Positions 57,225 to 64,000 of a DNA stretch of 64,000 nt are shown here, piece after piece. This stretch comes from Adhaeretor mobilis. GTDB taxonomy: Bacteria > Planctomycetota > Planctomycetia > Pirellulales > Lacipirellulaceae. Every line of letters begins with the position of its first letter. Position 1 is the stretch's first letter. A program made the position numbers and the translations under genes. The notes under the pieces are model-generated. The model made no database searches. It saw only the letters and a program-made list of their open reading frames with translations, and was not told where the DNA came from. The stretch lies in NCBI RefSeq assembly GCF_007741515.1, contig NZ_CP036263.1, positions 3,645,178 through 3,709,177 of the forward strand, written 5' to 3'.

Positions 57225-58351
57225 AATTCTCCTTCAATCGGATAAGCGTCATTGGAAACATTTAAGCGTTCCCACACCCTAAATTTGGTTGGGTCTTGAT
57301 AGACTTCAGTATATTCATTTCCAACCGCTGCCTGGTAAGTCCCTTTGTCAACGAAATCACTAACCATGCGAGCGCTTCCGTCTGCCATCGCAATCATCGC
57401 ACCGCCTGGGTGCAAACTGCGGACAACACTCTTGTAGCTCCAAGTTCCAGATGAATATGGATGCATGCATTCTGAGCGAAGCGTCTCGGCTCCAACGGAA
57501 TCGATAATAGCTTTCGCGTTGACTAATACGTCCGTTGTGAACGGATCGCAGTTGTTGGGTGCGTTACTCCAAGATGTGGCATGGTGAGCATGAGCACTCG
57601 CTCCTGCTTGACCTAGGGCCCAACAGCCTCTTGGGTCCTGCTCGGATAGCCCTGCGCGCAATTCGGCCAGTAGGATGGTGTTGCTTGTACCGTCCGTAAC
57701 GTCACCAATTTCCTGACTCTTGTTGATATACGAGATTCCCTTACGTGGCCCGAGTGACCCCTCTCTGGGACCATCGGTGTCATCCCAAGCACGATAACCC
57801 CAGAGATCGCCGCTTTGAACCATATTGATACCATAGTTGCCCCGCGCCCAGTTGCCTCCCTCGATCCCACAAGGAGTATCTAAATTAGGATCCGTTGGGC
57901 AACGCATGATCGCTAAGGACGTCCCACGAGCCTCCCTGTTGCTGTCATGGCCAATCCATACGTTAAAGTCATCAAGCACAAAGCTATCTCGCAATGCTTG
58001 TTGCTCCATTTGGGGAAGGATCATTATCGCCCAATTTTCGCGAGTAGGTCTGCCAAGTCCGGTGCCGCCGAATTTTTCCAACTCGCCCGTGGAGGGATCT
58101 TTCAGCGCGAGGTAAGCCGGGGGAAACTTTTGGCGGGAGCTCTCGTAGGTGAGCACAGCCAAAGCAACGTTTTTAATATTGTTCAAGCATTGCGAACGCC
58201 GCGCTGCCTCGCGGGCGGCTTGAACCGCTGGCAGCAGCAACCCGACAAGTACACCGATGATGGCAATCACGACGAGCAATTCCACAAGGGTAAAAGCTCG
58301 ACCGGAAGACCTGTTGTTGTGCCTCTTCACGTGTGGGGTAGATTTAGACAT
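57221..58351 (-). CDS. DUF1559 pseudopilin-like protein
   Basis: A 376-residue protein with a type IV pilin-like N-terminus: RAFTLVELLVVIAIIGVLVGLLLP near residues 18-41, the prepilin cleavage and helix, followed by AVQAAREAARRSQCLNNIK. The DUF1559 body ends in the LHPGGAMIAMADGSAR motif (His-X9-Asp-Gly). Many paralogues occur in planctomycete genomes, and their assembly into fibres is inferred. Start ATG 58351. First gene of a two-gene operon with the lipoprotein. Confidence 0.96.
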   Translation of the reverse strand: MSKSTPHVKRHNNRSSGRAFTLVELLVVIAIIGVLVGLLLPAVQAAREAARRSQCLNNIKNVALAVLTYESSRQKFPPAYLALKDPSTGELEKFGGTGLGRPTRENWAIMILPQMEQQALRDSFVLDDFNVWIGHDSNREARGTSLAIMRCPTDPNLDTPCGIEGGNWARGNYGINMVQSGDLWGYRAWDDTDGPREGSLGPRKGISYINKSQEIGDVTDGTSNTILLAELRAGLSEQDPRGCWALGQAGASAHAHHATSWSNAPNNCDPFTTDVLVNAKAIIDSVGAETLRSECMHPYSSGTWSYKSVVRSLHPGGAMIAMADGSARMVSDFVDKGTYQAAVGNEYTEVYQDPTKFRVWERLNVSNDAYPIEGEF

Positions 58352-58606
58352 CGCAGTTACCTTTCAACTCCTGTTTCCTATTGACCGTTATGACGCTGGC
58401 CCGCTGCAAAAATTATACGCCCGAGGGGTGCTCAAAATAAAAAGTACCTAGCCTGCTTTAGCCCTAAAAGCCTGGCAATAAGCTAATGCGAAAGGGGCTG
58501 ATACTACAGAATAAGCAACGTGCCCAGGAGGGGAGGGGGCCCAGTTTCTGGACACGTCGCGATCTGTAGTTCAAACTCTGTCGCTTCCATCTTCCGTCAG
58601 TACCGT

Positions 58607-59935
58607 TCAACTACGACGACGTGACACGCCAAGCAAACCGCCTAACAGGCAAAGCACAGCCGAAGTTGGCTCGGGTACTGCCGAAGCGACTGGCGAAGCA
58701 GTCGAGGCCGACATGCCGTAATTGGCTTGCCAGTCGGCCAAGTCGCCGACACTGTTATCCGTTTGCCAAAGCAGGAAGTCGGCGCCATCGACGATATCGT
58801 TGCCGTCGAAGTCGCCCGCAAGGCCGACACTGGCCGTTGTGAACCTCATATTATCGACATAAAACGCTTTGATCGCTTCCCCACCATCACCAGCTTGGGT
58901 TAAGAATTTAAGCTGTACCCAATCGGTTTCAGGGTCGTAGAGCGGATGATCTGCGTACTTCCAGCTCACATGATAGGACGATCCTGTATCGTCGAAATTG
59001 ATCGTGTTATAGTCGGCAGCAAAACCACCTAGTTGGTTAAGAACGAAAGCGATCTGAGTGAAGCTTCCTGGCAAGATCTCACCTGTTTCTACAAAGAGAT
59101 CAAATTCGACCGTGTCGTTCGCTTTCATCGCTTGCAGGGCAAGAGGGTTTTCTGGAGCAGAGCTGTCTGGTGGACCAAGTGCTTCAACTTGAATCGTCCA
59201 GCCACCCCAATCTTCGGGGCTCACTTTGAGAGCATAGTCGCCGTCGGTGATCGCACCGGCTGGAGCACCACCGGCGACATTGACCGAGGCAATTGGCGTT
59301 ATGCCAGTACCACTGTAACTGGAGGTCTCCGTCCAGCCTTCCAGAGAGGCGTCTTCCCAAGAATACTTAAAGGGAGCAACAGGCGTACCGCCACTGAGTC
59401 GGACATTGTCTATATAAAGTGGTGAAGTAGTCGTGGAGCCACCTGCAGCGCTAAAGTTCTCAAGGATGAAGGACGCATTGGCAGAACCCGATGCGTAGTT
59501 GGGGTCGTCCTTAAAGTTCCAGCTAAACGTACCTGTGTCGGATAGGACGGTTTCGCTGGAAAATCCTCCGCTGCCCGTCCAACCGTCTGCAAAGAAACGT
59601 GCACCAACATTCATGAAGGCATCAAAGCCGGGCACGTGATAGTCAAAATGTATTGTGCTGAAGTTGTCGAGCAACGCCGGATCAAGCGTCACCTTAGCAG
59701 GTTGCGAATATTCATTGGTCTGCCCTTCGAGACGCAGCGAATAGGTACCGTCGGTGGCGAAAGTACCTGTGTTGTCTGGTGTGATACTCGTAGCGGAATT
59801 TGTGCTGGTAAATTCGTAGCCCTCGTCAGTGCCTTCAAACGAATGGAGCAGCAGGTCGGTTTGTGCCTGTGTGGTGCTACCAACGAGCGAACAGGCGATC
59901 GCAGCGAGTGTAAAATACCTAGTAAATGTCTTCAT
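58607..59935 (-). CDS. PEP-CTERM protein with two jelly-roll modules and dockerin-like segment
   Basis: A 442-residue exported protein. Signal peptide (YFTLAAIACSLVGSTTQAQ); two similar modules of about 170 residues, each with SFEGTDEGYEF/SWEDASLEGW at the start and YIDNVRLS/YVDNMRFT at the end, resembling carbohydrate-binding modules; a single dockerin-type calcium loop (DFDGNDIVDGADFLLWQ); and the tail VPEPTSAVLCLLGGLLGVSRRRS. Start ATG 59935 with GAGGGGAG and GAGGAG upstream. Probably a surface polysaccharide-binding protein. Confidence 0.9.
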   Translation of the reverse strand: MKTFTRYFTLAAIACSLVGSTTQAQTDLLLHSFEGTDEGYEFTSTNSATSITPDNTGTFATDGTYSLRLEGQTNEYSQPAKVTLDPALLDNFSTIHFDYHVPGFDAFMNVGARFFADGWTGSGGFSSETVLSDTGTFSWNFKDDPNYASGSANASFILENFSAAGGSTTTSPLYIDNVRLSGGTPVAPFKYSWEDASLEGWTETSSYSGTGITPIASVNVAGGAPAGAITDGDYALKVSPEDWGGWTIQVEALGPPDSSAPENPLALQAMKANDTVEFDLFVETGEILPGSFTQIAFVLNQLGGFAADYNTINFDDTGSSYHVSWKYADHPLYDPETDWVQLKFLTQAGDGGEAIKAFYVDNMRFTTASVGLAGDFDGNDIVDGADFLLWQTDNSVGDLADWQANYGMSASTASPVASAVPEPTSAVLCLLGGLLGVSRRRS

Positions 59936-60148
59936 CTTAAGATTCTCCTCTGCATCTCCCCTCAGGAAGTTGCAGCGTTGTGTGAAGGATCCACCCGAGA
60001 CGGGTGCCCCGACGCCCCGGGTGGAATCGTTTCACGAGCAAAAAAAGACTAGGGGTGAAAATAGTTTCAGTGAATAGTGTTGTTCGCTGTGGGGTCTTTT
60101 TGTTGAGCACAGCGGGCTCAAAAAACGTTTCGGTCGGGCGATTTCTGA

Positions 60149-61273
60149 TTATCCAAGTTGAGTTGTCGCTGGCGGTGCGGTTGATTGTCTGACTACCAAC
60201 TGTGTAGCGACACGTGTGACACAGCCCTGGTAGTTCAAGCCGTCCTTGCAGGAATCGCGGATGGCCATTTGGCGAACCGCCTGCCGACCGATTTGCTGCA
60301 TGGGTACATTTACCGTGGTGAGAGGCGGCGAAAGCAACGCTGCGACCGGGATGTCGTCGAAACCGATCACACTCAAATCCTCAGGCACACGAAGACCGCA
60401 CTGCTTAGCGGCTTCAATCGTGGCCATCGCAGTCAGATCGTTCCCGCAGACCAGTGCTGTCGGACGGTCTTTGCGAGTTAACAACTTAGAAGTGCGTTCG
60501 GTGATTTCCGCCATTTTAAGCGTGCCGAGGTTAATCCAGTCGTCTCGAACCGACAGGCCGGCGTCCTGCATGTAGGCCATGAAGGCTAGGCGGCGCTCTT
60601 CGAAGTCCGGCATATCGCTTACGCCAACAAAACCGATGTCACTGTGCCCTAGCTCAACCAAGTGTTTGACTGCTTGGCGAATTCCACCGAAGTTATCGAT
60701 GGTTACCGCATCATGACGGCTCGTATAGTTGACGCCCACGAGCACCATCGGTGCAGGGAATTCAGCGATAAACTGCTTCACTTCCTCTCGATAAGGCCCC
60801 ACGAACAGCACTGCAGAAGCATCGCTGTTCTTGACCTGCCTCATCAAGCTTTTCGAGTCGAGGTGCGAACTCGCCTGAATCGTAGTTTCGACTTCCCAGT
60901 GACTGCACTCATCAAGCAGGCCATCGATAACCAAATGAAAGAAACCGTTGGAAAGCTGATAGCTAGAGGTCAGAATTTCTCGCTCATTGACTTGCTGGGG
61001 TGCATCGACATGTAACCCATCTTCGCCGCGAGTTACGAGCTCAACCGGTCCGGGGCGGTAAACATATACGACTGCAGACATGCTTTTGGTCTTACTGGCG
61101 CCGTTAGAGCGAACGCTTCCACGATGGACATACCCATGCTGACGGACAGCGCTTTCTACGCGCCCGCGAATCTCGTCGCTAACAGGCCCGCTGTTGTTCA
61201 GCACACGGGAGACAGTAGCCGGAGAGCAGCCTGCCTCTTGTCCAATATCAGTAAGCGTCGAAGCCACGAGCAC
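60149..61273 (-). CDS. LacI family transcriptional regulator
   Basis: A 374-residue sugar-responsive repressor. N-terminal helix-turn-helix TLTDIGQEAGCSPATVSRVLNN, then a hinge with an unusual 50-residue stretch (VYVYRPGPVELVTRGEDGLHV) and the periplasmic-binding-protein-like sensor domain (VLVGVNYTSRHDAVTIDNFGG, ALVCGNDLTAMATIEAAKQ, VIGFDDIPVAALLSPPLTT). It starts with GTG 61273. It is divergent from the GH10 xylanase gene with a 413-base shared upstream region, so it most likely controls it. Confidence 0.94.
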   Translation of the reverse strand: MLVASTLTDIGQEAGCSPATVSRVLNNSGPVSDEIRGRVESAVRQHGYVHRGSVRSNGASKTKSMSAVVYVYRPGPVELVTRGEDGLHVDAPQQVNEREILTSSYQLSNGFFHLVIDGLLDECSHWEVETTIQASSHLDSKSLMRQVKNSDASAVLFVGPYREEVKQFIAEFPAPMVLVGVNYTSRHDAVTIDNFGGIRQAVKHLVELGHSDIGFVGVSDMPDFEERRLAFMAYMQDAGLSVRDDWINLGTLKMAEITERTSKLLTRKDRPTALVCGNDLTAMATIEAAKQCGLRVPEDLSVIGFDDIPVAALLSPPLTTVNVPMQQIGRQAVRQMAIRDSCKDGLNYQGCVTRVATQLVVRQSTAPPATTQLG

Positions 61274-61329
61274 GTCCTAAGCAAAGTTGGCTGATCTAGC
61301 CTGTGATTGAAAAGTTATTGACCATTTAA

Positions 61330-61357
61330 TTGCTAAATCGTCTGCCCCCAGTATAAT
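61330..61357 (+). promoter_or_regulatory. Promoter candidate for the GH10 xylanase gene (TTGCTA-N16-TATAAT)
   Basis: A perfect -10 box at 61352-61357 and a -35 box matching TTGACA at four of six positions (61330-61335). Transcription would start near 61364, giving a 323-base leader. GAACA..TGTTC (61371-61393) just downstream is a possible operator half-site pair. The rest of the 413-base gap has no gene. Confidence 0.5.
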
Positions 61358-61686
61358 GCGAATTGCTGGAACACAACAGAAATTTGTTCTCTTTTTTCTG
61401 AAATATTCCATTTGCTTCCACTGTCGCCAGCCGGGGCGCAGTCTATCTCGCTCCTACGTTGTGGCTAAGGCTGGTGTACAGTGGGACGCATACACAAGTC
61501 GTTAATCCACAATGACTTGCGTAAAATACCGTGGCAGTTTCTACAGATTGCTTGCTTACAATCTCCTTGTTGCAACAAATTTGAGAAAGCAAATTCCCCG
61601 GCACTTAGCTCCAGAATTCGCGTGACTGGCATTCGTCATTTTTCACGTCGCAACCAGTGCAGTTCCCTGAAAGAGTGGAATAAGTC

Positions 61687-63855
61687 ATGAACAGAATGAA
61701 ATATTTGTCATTCACCGCTGTCAGTACGTTACCACAGCGAGAACTGCCCAGAACTCGCTCAGTTGTATTTAGACTAGCGCTAGCTATCACGATTGGAGTA
61801 GCCTTTGCGTCGCCTGTTCTAGCGGACTCCACATTTAAGGACTTCAGCGGCTACGGGAACTTCGGATTCAACTACGGAGGGTTTACGTCCACTCCCGGTG
61901 CAACGGCCAATCGTATTTATGACCCATTGGACGGTTACGGCGGCTCAGGGACTTACCTTGGTTCAACCGACTACAGTGCCGAACTGAACAGCTACCTCAC
62001 CATCGATCTAACGGCCAATGTGGGAAATGAGGTCGATACTTTCAATTTCCAAATGACAGACGTCAATTCCAATACGGCTAGCTGGAAATTCAGCACCTCT
62101 GATCTCATCCCAGGCGTGTCAACCCAACTCGTCTCCTCCGCTCCGATGTCTTCGCCCCACTATGGCGACAATGGTGACAACGGACTACCAGGTTCTCCCC
62201 ATTACCAGGACTTTGATCTTAGTCAAGTTGAGGTCTGGCAAATTCAAGGTGAATACGGATCGCCTTACCCAATTGACATATCTATCGAGAATATTGGCTT
62301 CTCGAGTTCCGTCACGCCACCACCGCTCTATACCGGTCGCGATGCCAACGCAGCGTGGCGTGCAGAAGCGGATACTCGCATTGATGCGGTTCGCAAAGCC
62401 GACTTGCTCGTGAACGTGACCGATGCCGCTGGCGTTCCGCTTCCTGGCGCCGCAGTCGCGATAGAAATGCAAGAGCACGAGTATCGGTTTGGAACGGAAG
62501 CTCCCTTCAATTCCTTCACTGGGTCTGGAAGCGTCAACAACACGCACAAGCAAAAGGTGCTTGAGCTGTTTAATACAGCCACGCCACAGCACTTCAGTTG
62601 GCGTGCTTGGGAGGATGAAGAGATCGCCAAGTACTCGCAAGCCAACGCGTTAGCAGCCCTGGATTGGATAGAGGACAATGGACTCGACGCTTACGGTCAC
62701 GTCTATGTTTGGCCAGATCGCGTGCACACTCCCGATGCGGTGCAAGCAAAGATCGTTGAGTACTACGAACCTGGTACTACTCCTACCCGTCAAGCGCAGC
62801 TGGAAGGCGAGATTCGCCAGGATGTGCTCGATCATATTACGGATAAGGGCACGGCAATCGCTGGCAAAGTGCGTTACATGAACGTGGTCAACGAACTGCG
62901 CAACAATCGTGAACTGTTGGATATTCTCGGTGATGACGTAGTGACCGACTGGTTTCAAGCGGCACGTGCAGTTGATCCTAATATCGGGCTTCATATTAAC
63001 GAAGCACCGATCCTCGTCTCGGCCGGAAGTACCAATACCAACAATCAAAACGGCTATTACAACGAGATTGAGACACTGATAAACAACGGTGCACCGATTA
63101 CCGGCGTCGGCTTCCAATCGCACTTCACGGCTGGCACACTTACCGGACCAGAAGAGGTTTGGGCGATTCTCGATCGCTTCGACGATCTCGGCCTCGACAT
63201 GTTTATCACGGAATACGACTTCGACACGGTTGACCGGCAACTGCAGGCCGACTTTACTCGCGATTTTCTCACGGCAGCATTTGCTCACGAGGGCACCGAC
63301 GGATTCCTCTTGTGGGGCATCTCTGAATGGTACCATTGGCGAAAAGACGCGGCGTTCTACGATTACGGCTGGAATATCCGCCCACATGGGCAAGAGTACA
63401 TCGACTTGGTCCTCAACGACTGGTGGACTGACGAAATGCTTTCCGCCGATGCTCTGGGCGAAGCCTCAGTGAGAGCATTCAAAGGTGAGTACCTTGTAAC
63501 CGTAACTCTCAATGGCCAAGAAGTCACCGTGCCAGCGACACTTACGGACGGCGGCTTGGTGCTCGATGTGGAGCTCGCTCTACTTGCAGCTGACTTCGAT
63601 GCTGATGGAGACGTCGATGGCGACGATCTCGGGCTCCTTCAAACCAACTACGGGAGCGCAGCTCCTGCAAACGGAGACGCGAACGGCGACGGCTCGGTCG
63701 ATGGCAGTGACTTTCTTATCTGGCAGAGAAGCAACGGCCTAGACGTCACCTCCCTTCTGGCATCTGCCAGTTCCGTGCCTGAACCATCGACGCTTCTCTT
63801 GCTCGGCGGTGGCCTCGCTTTCCTAGGACTTTGTACGCAGCGACAGCGCTGCTGA
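61687..63855 (+). CDS. GH10 endo-1,4-beta-xylanase with dockerin-like repeats and PEP-CTERM tail
   Basis: A 722-residue exported xylanase. Signal peptide (residues about 28-47); an N-terminal strand-rich module (48-205) resembling a carbohydrate-binding module; a GH10 barrel (about 230-590) with acid/base Glu403 in YMNVVNELRNN and nucleophile Glu509 in MFITEYDFD; two calcium loops of a dockerin (DFDADGDVDGDDLGLLQ, DANGDGSVDGSDFLIWQ, 636-682); and a sorting tail (VPEPSTLLLLGGGLAFLGL). The motif before the acid/base Glu has Met-Asn in place of the usual Trp-Asp. It is divergent from the LacI regulator gene. Likely cell-surface display of xylan hydrolysis. Confidence 0.93.
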   Translation: MNRMKYLSFTAVSTLPQRELPRTRSVVFRLALAITIGVAFASPVLADSTFKDFSGYGNFGFNYGGFTSTPGATANRIYDPLDGYGGSGTYLGSTDYSAELNSYLTIDLTANVGNEVDTFNFQMTDVNSNTASWKFSTSDLIPGVSTQLVSSAPMSSPHYGDNGDNGLPGSPHYQDFDLSQVEVWQIQGEYGSPYPIDISIENIGFSSSVTPPPLYTGRDANAAWRAEADTRIDAVRKADLLVNVTDAAGVPLPGAAVAIEMQEHEYRFGTEAPFNSFTGSGSVNNTHKQKVLELFNTATPQHFSWRAWEDEEIAKYSQANALAALDWIEDNGLDAYGHVYVWPDRVHTPDAVQAKIVEYYEPGTTPTRQAQLEGEIRQDVLDHITDKGTAIAGKVRYMNVVNELRNNRELLDILGDDVVTDWFQAARAVDPNIGLHINEAPILVSAGSTNTNNQNGYYNEIETLINNGAPITGVGFQSHFTAGTLTGPEEVWAILDRFDDLGLDMFITEYDFDTVDRQLQADFTRDFLTAAFAHEGTDGFLLWGISEWYHWRKDAAFYDYGWNIRPHGQEYIDLVLNDWWTDEMLSADALGEASVRAFKGEYLVTVTLNGQEVTVPATLTDGGLVLDVELALLAADFDADGDVDGDDLGLLQTNYGSAAPANGDANGDGSVDGSDFLIWQRSNGLDVTSLLASASSVPEPSTLLLLGGGLAFLGLCTQRQRC

Positions 63856-63944
63856 TCCTGCTACCGAAGAGCTGCGCAAACCAAGTCGATAATAGGCAAA
63901 GACTTTGCCGGTTGCTGGTAACCGGCGGCCTGACTTCAGCCACC

Positions 63945-64000
63945 TCACATTGCCAGTATTTTATCCATCGCTTGGCTGGTGTGCTCGAGCAGTTCAGGAT
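63945..64000 (-). CDS. C-terminal end of a gene entering from the right edge
   Basis: On the minus strand, 17 codons (PELLEHTSQAMDKILAM) run from the window edge to TGA at 63945. The amphipathic helix look suggests a real C-terminus, but the piece is too short to name and other frames cannot be excluded. Confidence 0.35.
   Translation of the reverse strand, partial: PELLEHTSQAMDKILAM

Overview
The window looks like chromosome of a planctomycete, most likely of the order Pirellulales. The grounds are a DUF1559 pseudopilin followed by a small lipoprotein gene, five PEP-CTERM surface proteins (two with dockerin-like repeats), a PVC-type cytochrome/HEAT dehydrogenase, a multi-module secretin-N protein, weak or absent Shine-Dalgarno sites at many genes, and several glycoside hydrolases. 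Genus is not resolved. No prophage, insertion sequence, CRISPR array, rRNA or origin is visible.

Layout. 1-6.6 kb (minus strand): a hybrid sensor histidine kinase cut by the left edge, a Mn-type superoxide dismutase with its own terminator, a small coiled-coil protein, and an HD-PAS-GGDEF signalling protein with an unusual C-terminal domain. 6.9-15 kb (minus): glutamyl-tRNA synthetase, a six-helix membrane protein, a large secretin-N protein, NAD-type isocitrate dehydrogenase and a small acidic protein. 15-16 kb: a dense regulatory patch with a candidate short RNA on the minus strand, a structured leader with a terminator on the plus strand, and a CPXCG zinc-ribbon gene. 16-21 kb: PPK2 polyphosphate kinase, the mcsA-mcsB arginine-kinase pair, trpE and an AlgH-family gene. 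21-26 kb: an RND efflux adaptor and pump. 26-32 kb: uronate isomerase, tRNA-Cys, small unknown proteins, a MATE exporter and a DUF2270 membrane protein. 32-38 kb: a PEP-CTERM repeat protein, a ComEA-like gene with uvrB, and nadC.

38-46 kb holds a PEP-CTERM protein, a cysteine-rich outer-membrane-type protein, a decayed arsC, rpsU, a small coiled-coil gene overlapping a UbiB-family kinase gene, a HEAT-repeat protein and a secreted esterase. 46-64 kb is a carbohydrate and surface-protein region: SLC13 transporter, GH29 fucosidase, PVC cytochrome dehydrogenase, GH16-like protein, three tandem PEP-CTERM loci (one collapsed to a remnant), the DUF1559 and lipoprotein pair, a dockerin/PEP-CTERM protein, a LacI regulator and a divergent GH10 xylanase. 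The xylanase, uronate isomerase, fucosidase and esterase fit an organism that degrades plant or algal polysaccharides outside the cell. They are not one operon.

Most notable observations: a dnaX-like slippery heptamer between the GGDEF domain and the novel tail of the HD-GGDEF protein; a short minus-strand RNA with a near-perfect Shine-Dalgarno sequence driving a 14-codon leader whose stop region can mask that site; a PEP-CTERM gene reduced to signal peptide plus out-of-frame sorting tail; a frameshifted arsC that has also lost its nucleophilic cysteine; and a tandem Cys-Cys-Gly-Asp-Asp insertion in an outer-membrane-type protein.
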